Assembly: GCA_037892765.1 (NCBI GenBank)
Contig: JBBKBW010000004.1
Source of the DNA: Clostridium_AQ sp900552125
GTDB lineage: Bacteria > Bacillota_I > Bacilli_A > Erysipelotrichales > Erysipelotrichaceae
Direction: 5' to 3' (one strand)
DNA length: 64,000 nt
The notes below the pieces were generated by a model. The model was given only the letters and a program-made list of their open reading frames with translations. It was not told where the DNA came from and did not search any database. Shown here one piece after another: positions 44,589-52,818 of this stretch. Position numbers and translations under genes: made by a program. The stretch's first letter is position 1; the number at the start of each line of letters is the position of its first letter.

Positions 44589-44906
44589 ATGCTGGCAAAG
44601 CAACCACAGCGGCAGGTGTTCATCATAGATGGTCGTCACTTTTCAACTATGGCTGGCTTCTATGATGAAGTAGAACAAGTATTCACCTGTGGACTTAATT
44701 GGAAGATTGGGCGAAATCTAAATGCCTTTAATGATATTCTCCGTGGCGGTTTTGGATGTCATGAGTATGGAGAACCTATTCACATTAAATGGATTGCCTA
44801 TCAAAAAAGCATCCGCGATCTGGGTCAAGAGACTATGGTTACCATTACAGAAATTATTTTAGATAATAACGGTTCTGGACATGATTGTACTCTAGATTTA
44901 CTTTGA
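44589..44906 (+). CDS. Barstar family ribonuclease inhibitor
   Basis: The 105-residue protein is a clear barstar relative: VFIIDGRHFSTMAGFYDEV at the N-terminus, then NLNAFNDILRGGFG, the segment that contains the Asp residues filling the barnase active site, then KSIRDLGQETM. Barstar binds and blocks barnase-type RNases. No barnase gene is in the window, so the inhibitor is an orphan that would guard against a rival's RNase. ACGGAG precedes the ATG. Confidence 0.9.
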   Translation: MLAKQPQRQVFIIDGRHFSTMAGFYDEVEQVFTCGLNWKIGRNLNAFNDILRGGFGCHEYGEPIHIKWIAYQKSIRDLGQETMVTITEIILDNNGSGHDCTLDLL

Positions 44907-44930
44907 TATAGCAGAAAAGGAGAAAAACTT

Positions 44931-45002
44931 ATGGGACTTAATATCTGCGCTGTCAAACTGAGTAGATATTATGTGTATAACTGGAAAGGTACTGTTCAAT
45001 AA
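44931..45002 (+). pseudogene. Truncated gene start after barstar
   Basis: AAAAGGAG is followed by an ATG and 23 codons (MGLNICAVKLSRYYVYNWKG) before a stop. It is probably the cut-off beginning of a further immunity gene. The rest of 45003-45127 holds no gene. Confidence 0.4.
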
Positions 45003-45127
45003 TGAGCGGAAGATAACAAAAAGCCTGTGGAATGGGTCACACCTGCTTGCTAATGAAAAACTTTAAACGATTTTTATGATAACATTTTTTCTATGAGGCA
45101 CTTCATGAATTTGATGATAGAAATATC

Positions 45128-45390
45128 CTCAATAGAATTCTGAAAAGCAATTAAGTAAATCGAATTTTTGTTCAAAAGTTAATACTGTATATTGATTGTA
45201 AATCTACTTTTTTCTTCACAATTTGGATCATTTTTGTTTCTAAATTAAGTTTAGATACTATTCCTTCAATTTGAATGTATTGACCGTTGTCGTAATATGT
45301 TATTTGTATTATCATACCTATTTTAACCTGATGTATTTTATAATCTAATTCTGCCAAATCATCTTCAGATAGTATCTTTTTGGGAACGAT
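45128..45390. repeat. 263-bp direct repeat, right copy
   Basis: Matches 42168-42430 and overlaps the 3' end of the intact yolD-like gene. Together the two copies bracket the GC-rich cassette 42.43-45.13 kb. Confidence 0.92.
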
Positions 45391-45483
45391 AACTCTTTCC
45401 TTTTCTTTCAGAATTTCTCTAAATCCTTTAAGCGCATCAAATGATTGAAATATCTGAGCTCGACTTGCTCTAATTTTATGCAT
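45172..45483 (-). CDS. YolD-like protein
   Basis: The 103-residue protein matches the YolD family: a start with RASRAQIFQSFDALKGFREIL, then SEDDLAELDYKIHQVKIGMI, YYDNGQYIQIEGIVSKL and a C-terminal strand pair. YolD-like genes accompany UvrX/UmuC-type polymerases in Gram-positive mobile elements and may modulate them. The ATG at 45483 overlaps the umuC-like stop by eight bases (ATGCATAA), so the two are translationally coupled. Two partial copies of this gene lie at 20346 and 42168. Confidence 0.85.
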   Translation of the reverse strand: MHKIRASRAQIFQSFDALKGFREILKEKERVIVPKKILSEDDLAELDYKIHQVKIGMIIQITYYDNGQYIQIEGIVSKLNLETKMIQIVKKKVDLQSIYSINF

Positions 45484-45940
45484 TATGACCACCTACCAAT
45501 CCATTGCGTTTTCTTTGTGAAGCTTTTTCATAGAAATTCATACCTTTTAATACTGCATTTTTTCCGTATTTGTTTCTTATGTGCACGAGTGCTTCTTGCA
45601 CTCTTTTTTCTTTTTCTATATCTTCTTGATCAGCGAATAAATCAAACTGTTCATATATCTCGTCTTTAACATTTCCAAAACTTATCCCAATCTGTCTTAT
45701 TGGATAATTCGGATTAATGATCTTTCTGTATAATAGTTTAAATTCTTCGAGTAATATTCGATAAGAGTTTGTAGTATTGGTAATCTTTCTAGATCCTCTA
45801 GATGGTTTGATACAGTTCTTGGAGTAACCGATATATAATGAGATATGATTCGTGACAAGATGTTTTTCAGTTAATTGCAATACATTAGATTCGACCATTT
45901 CTTTCATTATCAAATATGCATCTTTGTAATTATAGTCTTC
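45396..45940. repeat. 545-bp direct repeat, right copy
   Basis: Matches 20346-20890 at a constant offset of 25,050. It covers the 5' end of the yolD-like gene and the 3' third of the umuC-like gene. Confidence 0.92.
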
Positions 45941-46732
45941 GAATAAGATTTGAGAGTTAGATATTGAATTTGATGATGGTCTATAAGCTTTGATGTCACT
46001 AATCTCTGTTGGTTCTCTACCCCATGCATGGTCAATAAGATATTCTGCATTTATACCGAATAGCTTATATAAAATCTTTTCATTATAATGAGCTATCCCA
46101 TAAAGATCTTTGATTCCTAGCATTGCTAATCTATTAGCAGTACCAGGTCCTATCATCCAAATATCTGTAATTGGTTGATGATGCCAAATAAGTTGTTTAA
46201 ATAAATCTTCATCTAAATATCCCATGCAATCTTTAGCATGTTTTGCAGTAATGTCTAATGCAACCTTAGCTAGAAATAGGTTTGTTCCAATTCCAACAGT
46301 TGCAGTGATACCAGTTTGATTATATATTTCATCAAGGATCATCTTTGCTAATTGTTTTGGTGTTGTATTATAAAGGCTCATGTAGGTAGTAATATCTAAG
46401 AAGGATTCATCAATCGAATAGACATGGATATCTTCACTTGAAATAAACTTTAAGAAAATACTATAAATAGTGGCAGAATATTGCATATATAGAGTCATGC
46501 GGGGTGGAGCTGTAATGTATTCTATGTTTTTAGGTATTTCATAGATTCTTCCTCTACTAGGGACACCTAGTTTTTTAATGGCAGGAGTTGCTGCCAAGGT
46601 AATTGCGCCTCCACCACGTGTTGGATCTGCAACAACCAAATTAATTTTAAACGGGTCTAATCCACGCTCCACACATTCTACTGAAGCATAGAAACTTTTT
46701 AAATCAATACATAGATATATTTTATTATTCAT
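45476..46732 (-). CDS. Y-family DNA polymerase (UvrX/UmuC-like)
   Basis: The 418-residue protein is a lesion-bypass polymerase. The palm has CIDLKSFYASVECVERGLDP (about residues 5-24) with the first catalytic Asp, and YSIDESFLDI (about 104-113) with the Asp-Glu pair. A helix-hairpin-helix thumb and a little-finger domain follow. It copies damaged DNA and is commonly SOS-induced and carried by mobile elements. The ATG at 46732 follows AAGGAG by eight bases; an in-frame GTG at 46741 lies within that site. It is divergent from a LexA-like gene and coupled to yolD. Confidence 0.95.
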   Translation of the reverse strand: MNNKIYLCIDLKSFYASVECVERGLDPFKINLVVADPTRGGGAITLAATPAIKKLGVPSRGRIYEIPKNIEYITAPPRMTLYMQYSATIYSIFLKFISSEDIHVYSIDESFLDITTYMSLYNTTPKQLAKMILDEIYNQTGITATVGIGTNLFLAKVALDITAKHAKDCMGYLDEDLFKQLIWHHQPITDIWMIGPGTANRLAMLGIKDLYGIAHYNEKILYKLFGINAEYLIDHAWGREPTEISDIKAYRPSSNSISNSQILFEDYNYKDAYLIMKEMVESNVLQLTEKHLVTNHISLYIGYSKNCIKPSRGSRKITNTTNSYRILLEEFKLLYRKIINPNYPIRQIGISFGNVKDEIYEQFDLFADQEDIEKEKRVQEALVHIRNKYGKNAVLKGMNFYEKASQRKRNGLVGGHNA

Positions 46733-46757
46733 TGAAATCACTCCTTTGTGTTGTCTA

Positions 46758-46785
46758 ATTATAGAGTCTAAAAAACTAAAAACAA
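46758..46785 (-). promoter_or_regulatory. Promoter of the umuC-yolD operon
   Basis: On the lower strand TTGTTT (46785-46780), a 16-base spacer and a perfect TATAAT (46763-46758) precede the ribosome site. The left operator copy directly abuts the -35. Confidence 0.75.
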
Positions 46786-46840
46786 GATAGATTTGGGACT
46801 TTGTTAATAATTGATTATATATTTATTGATAGATTTGGGA
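46786..46840. promoter_or_regulatory. Twin 13-bp operator candidates of the S24 regulator
   Basis: GATAGATTTGGGA occurs at 46786-46798 and again at 46828-46840, in the same orientation and 42 bp apart, four helical turns. The first abuts the umuC -35, the second lies within the rightward promoter (TTGATA near 46826 and TACTAT near 46848). They are likely binding sites for the adjacent LexA/CI-like protein. Confidence 0.75.
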
Positions 46841-46871
46841 TTTATGATACTATATAAAATAGGAGTGATAT

Positions 46872-47462
46872 ATGATGAAATTACGGCAGATATTGATTCA
46901 GTATGAAATAGAGAATAATTTGACACATGATGATATGATTCAAAAAATAGGAATAGGACGTTCTACATATTTTCGTTGGTTAAGTGGAGAAAGCACAAAA
47001 CTAAAACATGGTACATTAGAAAAATTATCAAGTGTGATCGGACAGGATGTAGAGTCATTATTGGATAATGAAGAAAATATTAAACCAATCCTTGGGCAAG
47101 TAAAAGCTGGATATGATCTTTGGGCTGATCAAAATATAGAAGGATATATTGAACTTGGTCAAGTTGATGCGAAAAGGGGAGATTATTTTCTACGTGTAGT
47201 AGGTGATTCAATGGAAGGGTGTCATATTTTTGATGGTGATCTTGTATTCATCAAGCAATGTACCGAAGTTATTTCTGGGCAGATAGCTGTTGTCATGGTA
47301 GGAGAAGAGGCAACGATAAAAAAAGTTTACTATAAAAATGATTTGATGATATTAGAAGCAGCTAATCCAAAGTATGAATCCAAGTTTTTTACAATGCAGG
47401 AGGTTGAAGAACTTCCAGTAAAAGTTATAGGATTAGTTAAATTTATTAGGAGAGATATTTGA
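46872..47462 (+). CDS. LexA/CI-like S24 regulator
   Basis: The 196-residue protein joins an N-terminal HTH (about 1-65, DMIQKIGIGRSTYFRWLSG) to a C-terminal S24 self-cleavage domain. The cleavage bond is probably Ala79-Gly80 in GQVKAGYD, the catalytic Ser is 113 in GDSMEG, and the Lys is about 150 in EEATIKK. On DNA damage RecA would trigger self-cleavage and derepress the divergent umuC-yolD genes and perhaps element functions. AGGAG precedes two adjacent ATG codons (46872 and 46875); either may serve. Confidence 0.9.
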   Translation: MMKLRQILIQYEIENNLTHDDMIQKIGIGRSTYFRWLSGESTKLKHGTLEKLSSVIGQDVESLLDNEENIKPILGQVKAGYDLWADQNIEGYIELGQVDAKRGDYFLRVVGDSMEGCHIFDGDLVFIKQCTEVISGQIAVVMVGEEATIKKVYYKNDLMILEAANPKYESKFFTMQEVEELPVKVIGLVKFIRRDI

Positions 47463-47522
47463 TATTGGTTCATAAAATTGATTGGTTTAAGTGATTAATA
47501 TGTGGAAAGAAGGTGTTTTAGT

Positions 47523-50500
47523 TTGAATTATATTGAAATTAATGAAAAGCAAAGAAAGAGGATTAATCAAATATGTAGTATGAACTATCAATTTGATTGG
47601 GAAGACAAGAATATTATCAATATTTTGATAGGTGAACTACCAAAAATTAGACATTATTCCGATGAAACTAAAATAAAAAAAGAAATTCAACATTTAGAAG
47701 AATATTATGATAAATATAATTTTTTTAGGGTAGACAAAAATAAGTTTATACAAGATGTTGAAGCATTATTAAATGATATAAAAAAGAAGAATGAGTTTTG
47801 GCGTGGTTTAGATGTATTTCAAATAGATAGAGCTATCAAGTTGCAAGAATTTTGCTTGATTTCTGGTGAAGGAGGAATAGGTAAAAGTTTTTTTATAAAA
47901 TGTCTTGAAGAGAAAATCAGCGATTTAAATATCCCACATTTATGTATATATGGAAAATTTAAAAAGGATTTCAAAGGATTTGATGTTGATGAAATCATTT
48001 CGGCAAGTAAGGATGGTTTTATTTTTATTGTTGATGCCATAAATGAACTATCATCAGATGGCCAATCTGAATTATTAAACATTTTAAAGAAATTCATAGA
48101 TCATCCAAAAATTAGGGTGGTATTGACATATCGAAATAAAGCTATGGATGAAAAAATTCTAAAACAATATCAAGAGATAGCAAAATGTGAATATTATTTT
48201 CGAGGTGTATCTTATGAATCTGCACTAGATGAATTACAAAAATTGAAAATTCCCGATTTATATAAATATGAAGATATTTTGTTCTCTAATAATGCATTAT
48301 TATTAAATATGCTATTAGAAATATTAAGAAATGAAAAAATTGAATATGAAAGAGAGAACAGTTTAAGTCTAGTAACGTTTATTCTAGAAACATATGTTGA
48401 AAAATATATAAGGAAAGTATACAAGAATCAACTAGCTACCATTAACCCAAAAATGATTTGGAAAGATGTAAAGCGTATGGCTAATTGGATGTATCAATAT
48501 GAAACAAAAGAAATTGAAGAAAAAGATTTATTATCGATAATAAAGAATGGAAATATATTCATCAACGTTTTAAAACAAGCAGGTATAATTAATTCATTCG
48601 AATATGAAGGGAAGATGATATATAGTTTTGGTATTGATTTATTAACAGATTTTTTGATTGCAAGATCTTTGTTTGATGATATCGATCAAAAAGATTATGA
48701 TGAATGTAAAGAAACAATTATAAAAAAAACAAATAAATTATATAGTATAAAAGAAGCTGTTATTTTAATAATATTTGATAAGTTTACCTCGGATTATGAA
48801 TGTATAAAGAAGCTATTGTTTGAAACAAAGTTAATAACTTCATTTGATTATGCAACTATTTTGAAGATTAGATTTGATGTGACTAATATTAATGACTTCA
48901 TGGATGTTTTTGACCTTACTAAAAAGGATGATTTATTAATCTATTTTGCTGGATATCGTAATAAACCTTTTAATTGTGTTAATTATTTAAATTCATATTA
49001 TAAACAAGAGAGCAATCAACTATCTAAATTATCAAAAACTTTATCTGGAACTCATTATTTGGGAAGAATTAAAGAACGTTTAAAAAATATCCTTTACTTT
49101 ATAACACTTAACAGGGATACAGATAGATGTGATGATGAAGCATTCTATTTTGCGCTCTGGTGTTCTGCTGCACCTAATAGGGATATACGATGTTTAGCAA
49201 TGAAATTATTATATGAAGCGTTGCAACACAACAATGAATATAAGAATCTTTTAATGTTTTTATATAAAGATATTAAAGACTTTTATATAAAGGAAGCTAT
49301 TATTTTTGTATTAGCAAGTTTTCGTAAACATGACAAGGATATTAAAGATTTTTTTGAACATTTGATAGTAAACGAAAAATATTTAATTGATAAAAGCATA
49401 AAAAGAATAGCAGACTATTTAGGTGATGGATATAAATACATTAAATACAAAAGAAATGATTTATGTCGCAAGGATATAAAATGTATATCCAAGGAACTCA
49501 TTAACAATTTATCATATATTGATTTAATGGATAAAGAATTTCTTCCATTTCGTTTTTATTCTCTAGATCACATAAATATGTATACTAAATTTTTGGATGT
49601 TGATAAGAATGAAATTGAAAAGTTTAATTTGAAATTAAGCGAAACGTATTCTTGCGTACAAAATGGCGAATGTAATGGAAGTATGGTGCTAGAAAAACAT
49701 ATTTTATCAGAATTGAAACTTGATTATGGGAATAGAGTCTTAGGTAATATTGAAATTTTATCTTCATTAGAAGTTATAGCAAAAAAAATATATTCTTTGT
49801 ATGAAGAACCATTTAATGAGAAAAAATATATAGGGGCAAAAAGTGAATTCATCAATTCAACCTTTAGAAAATGTATGGATATTTCTGCGAGCCTGTTATA
49901 TGGAAGCTTAATGTGCAACTATTATACTAATGAATTTATAACTTTTAATCGCAAAAATTTTATTGGTTATAAAGTTTATGATCCTATTGAAGATGATGAA
50001 GATGTCTATTTAACAACTCCTATTTCAACTTATCAAGACTATATAGAACAATTAGGTGATTTAATTTTGGAACGTGTTAGTTTACCAGTAGTGAAAAATA
50101 TAGATTGGGCCAATGATGCATCATATACTAGAGAAAATTTATTCTCTTTTTTAAAACCTGTAGTTAAAAGAGATAAAGAGTGGGTATTGCTTGCAGCAAG
50201 AATTTCCTTATTTGATAAGAACAAAAACAATGATATGGAGTGGATGGATTCATATAGTATATGGTGTTGTACATCGGCGGATGAATCTTTGCTTGAATAC
50301 ACTAATTGCAATCATCTTACGATTAATCCAAAATACTATGAGGATAATATAAATGATTATAAAAATTGCTCTTCAAAACCATGGTTATGTAAGGGAGTAA
50401 AAAATATATACGGAGGATATGAAGTGTTTGATGAAACATCCATGGTATTACCTCCAGCAGAGTTAATAAAATATTTTAATTTAGTACCGGATAATTCTAA

Positions 50501-50879
50501 TGCTTCTTGGGTTAATGATAAACATGAAATAATTATTTATTGTAATAACAACAAGAACAGTTATTATAAAGATTCAATTCGAAGCACGATTTTCATGAGA
50601 AAAGATTATTTTGATGAATATATTAAAAAAAATACATTAAAATACTTTGGTTTTACGGAAAGATATATTCCTAAAACGGGTTATGCTAATGAAGCTTCTT
50701 TACACTTTGAATTTACAAAAGACAGAATAATAAAAGAATTTAAAAATGATATTATGTATGATAAGTATTCTGTAAAATGTGATTTGTGTAACAATTGTCC
50801 TCATGGGATAAAAAAATATTTATCGAATAAGGAAATTATTATAGATGATATATATCGATTCTTTGAAATAGAAGTATAA
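47523..50879 (+). CDS. Large STAND/NACHT-like NTPase, candidate defence protein
   Basis: The protein of about 1118 residues has a short N-terminal region (about 1-100), then a P-loop NTPase: Walker A SGEGGIGKS (about residues 114-122), Walker B FIFIVDAINEL (about 166-175) and a VVLTYRN sensor-like strand near 200. The long C-terminal part (about 400-1118) is helical with repeat-like character and ends with a cysteine cluster CDLCNNCPHG. This is the layout of signal-sensing STAND NTPases, many of which are anti-phage. No known effector domain is visible. The TTG at 47523 follows GAAGGTG; GTG at 47502 is the alternative start. It lies 60 bases after the S24 regulator. Confidence 0.75.
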   Translation: MNYIEINEKQRKRINQICSMNYQFDWEDKNIINILIGELPKIRHYSDETKIKKEIQHLEEYYDKYNFFRVDKNKFIQDVEALLNDIKKKNEFWRGLDVFQIDRAIKLQEFCLISGEGGIGKSFFIKCLEEKISDLNIPHLCIYGKFKKDFKGFDVDEIISASKDGFIFIVDAINELSSDGQSELLNILKKFIDHPKIRVVLTYRNKAMDEKILKQYQEIAKCEYYFRGVSYESALDELQKLKIPDLYKYEDILFSNNALLLNMLLEILRNEKIEYERENSLSLVTFILETYVEKYIRKVYKNQLATINPKMIWKDVKRMANWMYQYETKEIEEKDLLSIIKNGNIFINVLKQAGIINSFEYEGKMIYSFGIDLLTDFLIARSLFDDIDQKDYDECKETIIKKTNKLYSIKEAVILIIFDKFTSDYECIKKLLFETKLITSFDYATILKIRFDVTNINDFMDVFDLTKKDDLLIYFAGYRNKPFNCVNYLNSYYKQESNQLSKLSKTLSGTHYLGRIKERLKNILYFITLNRDTDRCDDEAFYFALWCSAAPNRDIRCLAMKLLYEALQHNNEYKNLLMFLYKDIKDFYIKEAIIFVLASFRKHDKDIKDFFEHLIVNEKYLIDKSIKRIADYLGDGYKYIKYKRNDLCRKDIKCISKELINNLSYIDLMDKEFLPFRFYSLDHINMYTKFLDVDKNEIEKFNLKLSETYSCVQNGECNGSMVLEKHILSELKLDYGNRVLGNIEILSSLEVIAKKIYSLYEEPFNEKKYIGAKSEFINSTFRKCMDISASLLYGSLMCNYYTNEFITFNRKNFIGYKVYDPIEDDEDVYLTTPISTYQDYIEQLGDLILERVSLPVVKNIDWANDASYTRENLFSFLKPVVKRDKEWVLLAARISLFDKNKNNDMEWMDSYSIWCCTSADESLLEYTNCNHLTINPKYYEDNINDYKNCSSKPWLCKGVKNIYGGYEVFDETSMVLPPAELIKYFNLVPDNSNASWVNDKHEIIIYCNNNKNSYYKDSIRSTIFMRKDYFDEYIKKNTLKYFGFTERYIPKTGYANEASLHFEFTKDRIIKEFKNDIMYDKYSVKCDLCNNCPHGIKKYLSNKEIIIDDIYRFFEIEV

Positions 50880-51045
50880 ACAATAAGTAAATGAATTCTA
50901 CAACGCTCATGGCAAAAAGTTAATGTTATTCTTTTTTATATCAAAAAATTATAATTCTAAAGTGAGTTGTAATTATGGATAAGAAAACTTGTTGAATTGG
51001 TTTGTATAATATTTTCAAGAATAGAATGATAATTTATATTTGAAA

Positions 51046-51083
51046 AAAGCTCTGTAACTAGATACTGTGGTTACGGAGCTTTG
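51046..51083. terminator. Bidirectional terminator between the NTPase and transfer module
   Basis: AAAGCTCTGTAAC (51046-51058) pairs with GTTACGGAGCTTT (51071-51083) with one wobble. T runs flank it on both strands, so it can end the rightward NTPase transcript and the leftward transfer operon. The remainder of the 50880-51150 gap holds no gene. Confidence 0.8.
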
Positions 51084-51150
51084 TTTGAATCGCTAAGCTT
51101 TCTTTAATGCTGTAATATATTAATTGTTCTGTAGTTTATTTGATGCTTAG

Positions 51151-52803
51151 TTATGTTATTGGAATGGCAAATTCAACACCATGGCAGATAGAAACAAATT
51201 GACTGAGCGTATAGGTTACTGTATGCCAGTCTTTTTTTGCCTCTGCAAAAGAATTGGTCTTACCATCTAAGTTTCCTTCTTGAATGGTGATATTTGTACC
51301 ATCCCATCCAATAACGATACCTACATGATTTCGTCCAATGCAAGAAAAGATAGCTCCTACTGCTGGAGTACTAGAAATTTTAAATTTATCTGGATGAGCA
51401 CTCACAAGCTGTTTTGCGCATTTCCATCCATCACCAGTAAATCCAGGACTATAGCCGTGAATTTCATAAAACCTTCCCCATGCAAACCATGTACATTGAC
51501 CATATAAGCCAACTCGACTATATGGATTATTGCTTCCCCAAGCATCTGTATTATTGAAGTTTGGTTGTTCACGATAATTACCAAAACCGAGTCCAATATA
51601 TCGCATGACATGCTCTACATAATAAGGATCACCATAGGTGTCCCAACCTAGTTCAGCTTTTTTTTGATCAGAGAATACTTTTGCGTTTGCTTTGGAATAA
51701 CCACCAAAATTTGTGATTGCCCATTGAATATATCCGTTTCCATAATTGTAACCTTGTAAAGCTAAGGATATATGATCATTATCAAAAATATCTTTGACTT
51801 CAGCTTGTTTGAAACAATCGGATAAATAGTGAATACCTACTTCAATGGAGTATTCTGGTTCTTCTATTCCATTTGGTTTTTTTGGATATTTTGTATTATA
51901 TGGACATTCGGAAGCTTGCATAGGATCTGTACCTTTTCCTCCACTCTCTTGCATCATTACAGCGGAGATGATTGGAACATAATCTTCCATATCATATTGC
52001 TTGGCATATTTCTCGATCGTTTCTTGATAGGCAATAACCTCTGGACTTAATGGTTTATAGATACTGCCAACTGTTGAATTATCCGATAAGGCTGCAAATA
52101 CACCTATAAATAATGTAATGACCAGTAATAAGATCAATGCAGTACCTAAAGATAAAAGTCTATTAATAGATAAAACGGTTTTCTTGATAAATTGAAAGCT
52201 TGCTTTAAGACTGGAAGTTACTTTTGCTCGAATCGTTTTATTAGAATATAGTGTCTGAGTGTTCAGTTTCTTTTTAAATAGGAGTCGATTTCTAGACAAT
52301 TTTTCTGATGGAAATTTAATTGGATCATTTTTATGAGGAGTAATCCTATTTCTAAAAGAATGAAGTTGCTTTTGCTGATTAACTTGTGTTTCTCTTTTGA
52401 TAATGCTTTGCTTGATTGGTTTTTGCTGAATAGAAACAACATTGTCTTTATTTGTACTAGTAGATAATGGTTGTTCATTTGAAGGTAGAACGTCTTTTCT
52501 TTTAGGTGATGTTGTTTGTTCCATCTTCTTTTTGATCTTTGATTTCGCTTTTGATTCTTTGAACTGTTGTTTAAGTTTCGATGTTGAACGATATGCAGTG
52601 GATTTTTCCGTAGAAACGATCTTATCGATTGCATAGTTTTCTTGCTTTTGTTCACTGTTATTGACTTCGCTACCTGAGGATTGTTTTATAGAGTCTATTT
52701 TGTTCTTTAGACCTATATTTTTGATATTACAGTGTAGTTTTTCATCTGTGTTTTTTTGCTTTAAATGAGAATCTATGTTTTTTATCTTGAGATTACTAGA
52801 CAT
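51151..52803 (-). CDS. CwlT-like cell-wall hydrolase of the transfer system
   Basis: The 550-residue protein has a long basic, low-complexity N-terminal cytoplasmic part (about 1-205), one membrane segment (about 215-240), then two hydrolase domains. The lysozyme-like muramidase shows ISAVMMQESGGKGTDPMQAS with the catalytic Glu (about 280-300). The C-terminal CHAP peptidase has GQCTWFAWGRFYE with the catalytic Cys (about 435) and GRNHVGIVIGWDG with the His (about 490). Such VirB1-equivalent enzymes open peptidoglycan for the conjugation channel. It is the last gene of the leftward operon, 15 bases after virB4. Confidence 0.93.
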   Translation of the reverse strand: MSSNLKIKNIDSHLKQKNTDEKLHCNIKNIGLKNKIDSIKQSSGSEVNNSEQKQENYAIDKIVSTEKSTAYRSTSKLKQQFKESKAKSKIKKKMEQTTSPKRKDVLPSNEQPLSTSTNKDNVVSIQQKPIKQSIIKRETQVNQQKQLHSFRNRITPHKNDPIKFPSEKLSRNRLLFKKKLNTQTLYSNKTIRAKVTSSLKASFQFIKKTVLSINRLLSLGTALILLLVITLFIGVFAALSDNSTVGSIYKPLSPEVIAYQETIEKYAKQYDMEDYVPIISAVMMQESGGKGTDPMQASECPYNTKYPKKPNGIEEPEYSIEVGIHYLSDCFKQAEVKDIFDNDHISLALQGYNYGNGYIQWAITNFGGYSKANAKVFSDQKKAELGWDTYGDPYYVEHVMRYIGLGFGNYREQPNFNNTDAWGSNNPYSRVGLYGQCTWFAWGRFYEIHGYSPGFTGDGWKCAKQLVSAHPDKFKISSTPAVGAIFSCIGRNHVGIVIGWDGTNITIQEGNLDGKTNSFAEAKKDWHTVTYTLSQFVSICHGVEFAIPIT

Positions 52804-52818
52804 AAAAAAGTAAGAGGT

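Larger units (their letters stand above)
20891..45127 (+). other. Orphan immunity-gene array
   Basis: About 25 genes, all rightward, most with their own GGAGG-type ribosome sites and gaps of 5-200 bases, belong to families known as immunity proteins of polymorphic toxins or to DUFs that co-occur with them. No LXG, WXG, RHS, pre-toxin or nuclease toxin domain is seen. Base composition alternates between AT-rich and more GC-rich blocks (about 21.85-22.16, 22.95-23.55, 40.87-41.07 and 42.64-44.9 kb). The left flank is a umuC fragment, the right flank a yolD copy. Confidence 0.8.

Noticed and set aside
20891..45127. Classic toxin locus with immunity genes downstream of LXG or WXG toxins
   Set aside because: No toxin N-terminal delivery domain, large repeat protein or nuclease-like toxin end was found in any frame of this region.
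51046..51083. Right boundary of the element at the hairpin after the NTPase
   Set aside because: It has T runs on both sides and no copy of the guaA end; conjugation genes continue past it, so it is a terminator, not an attachment site.
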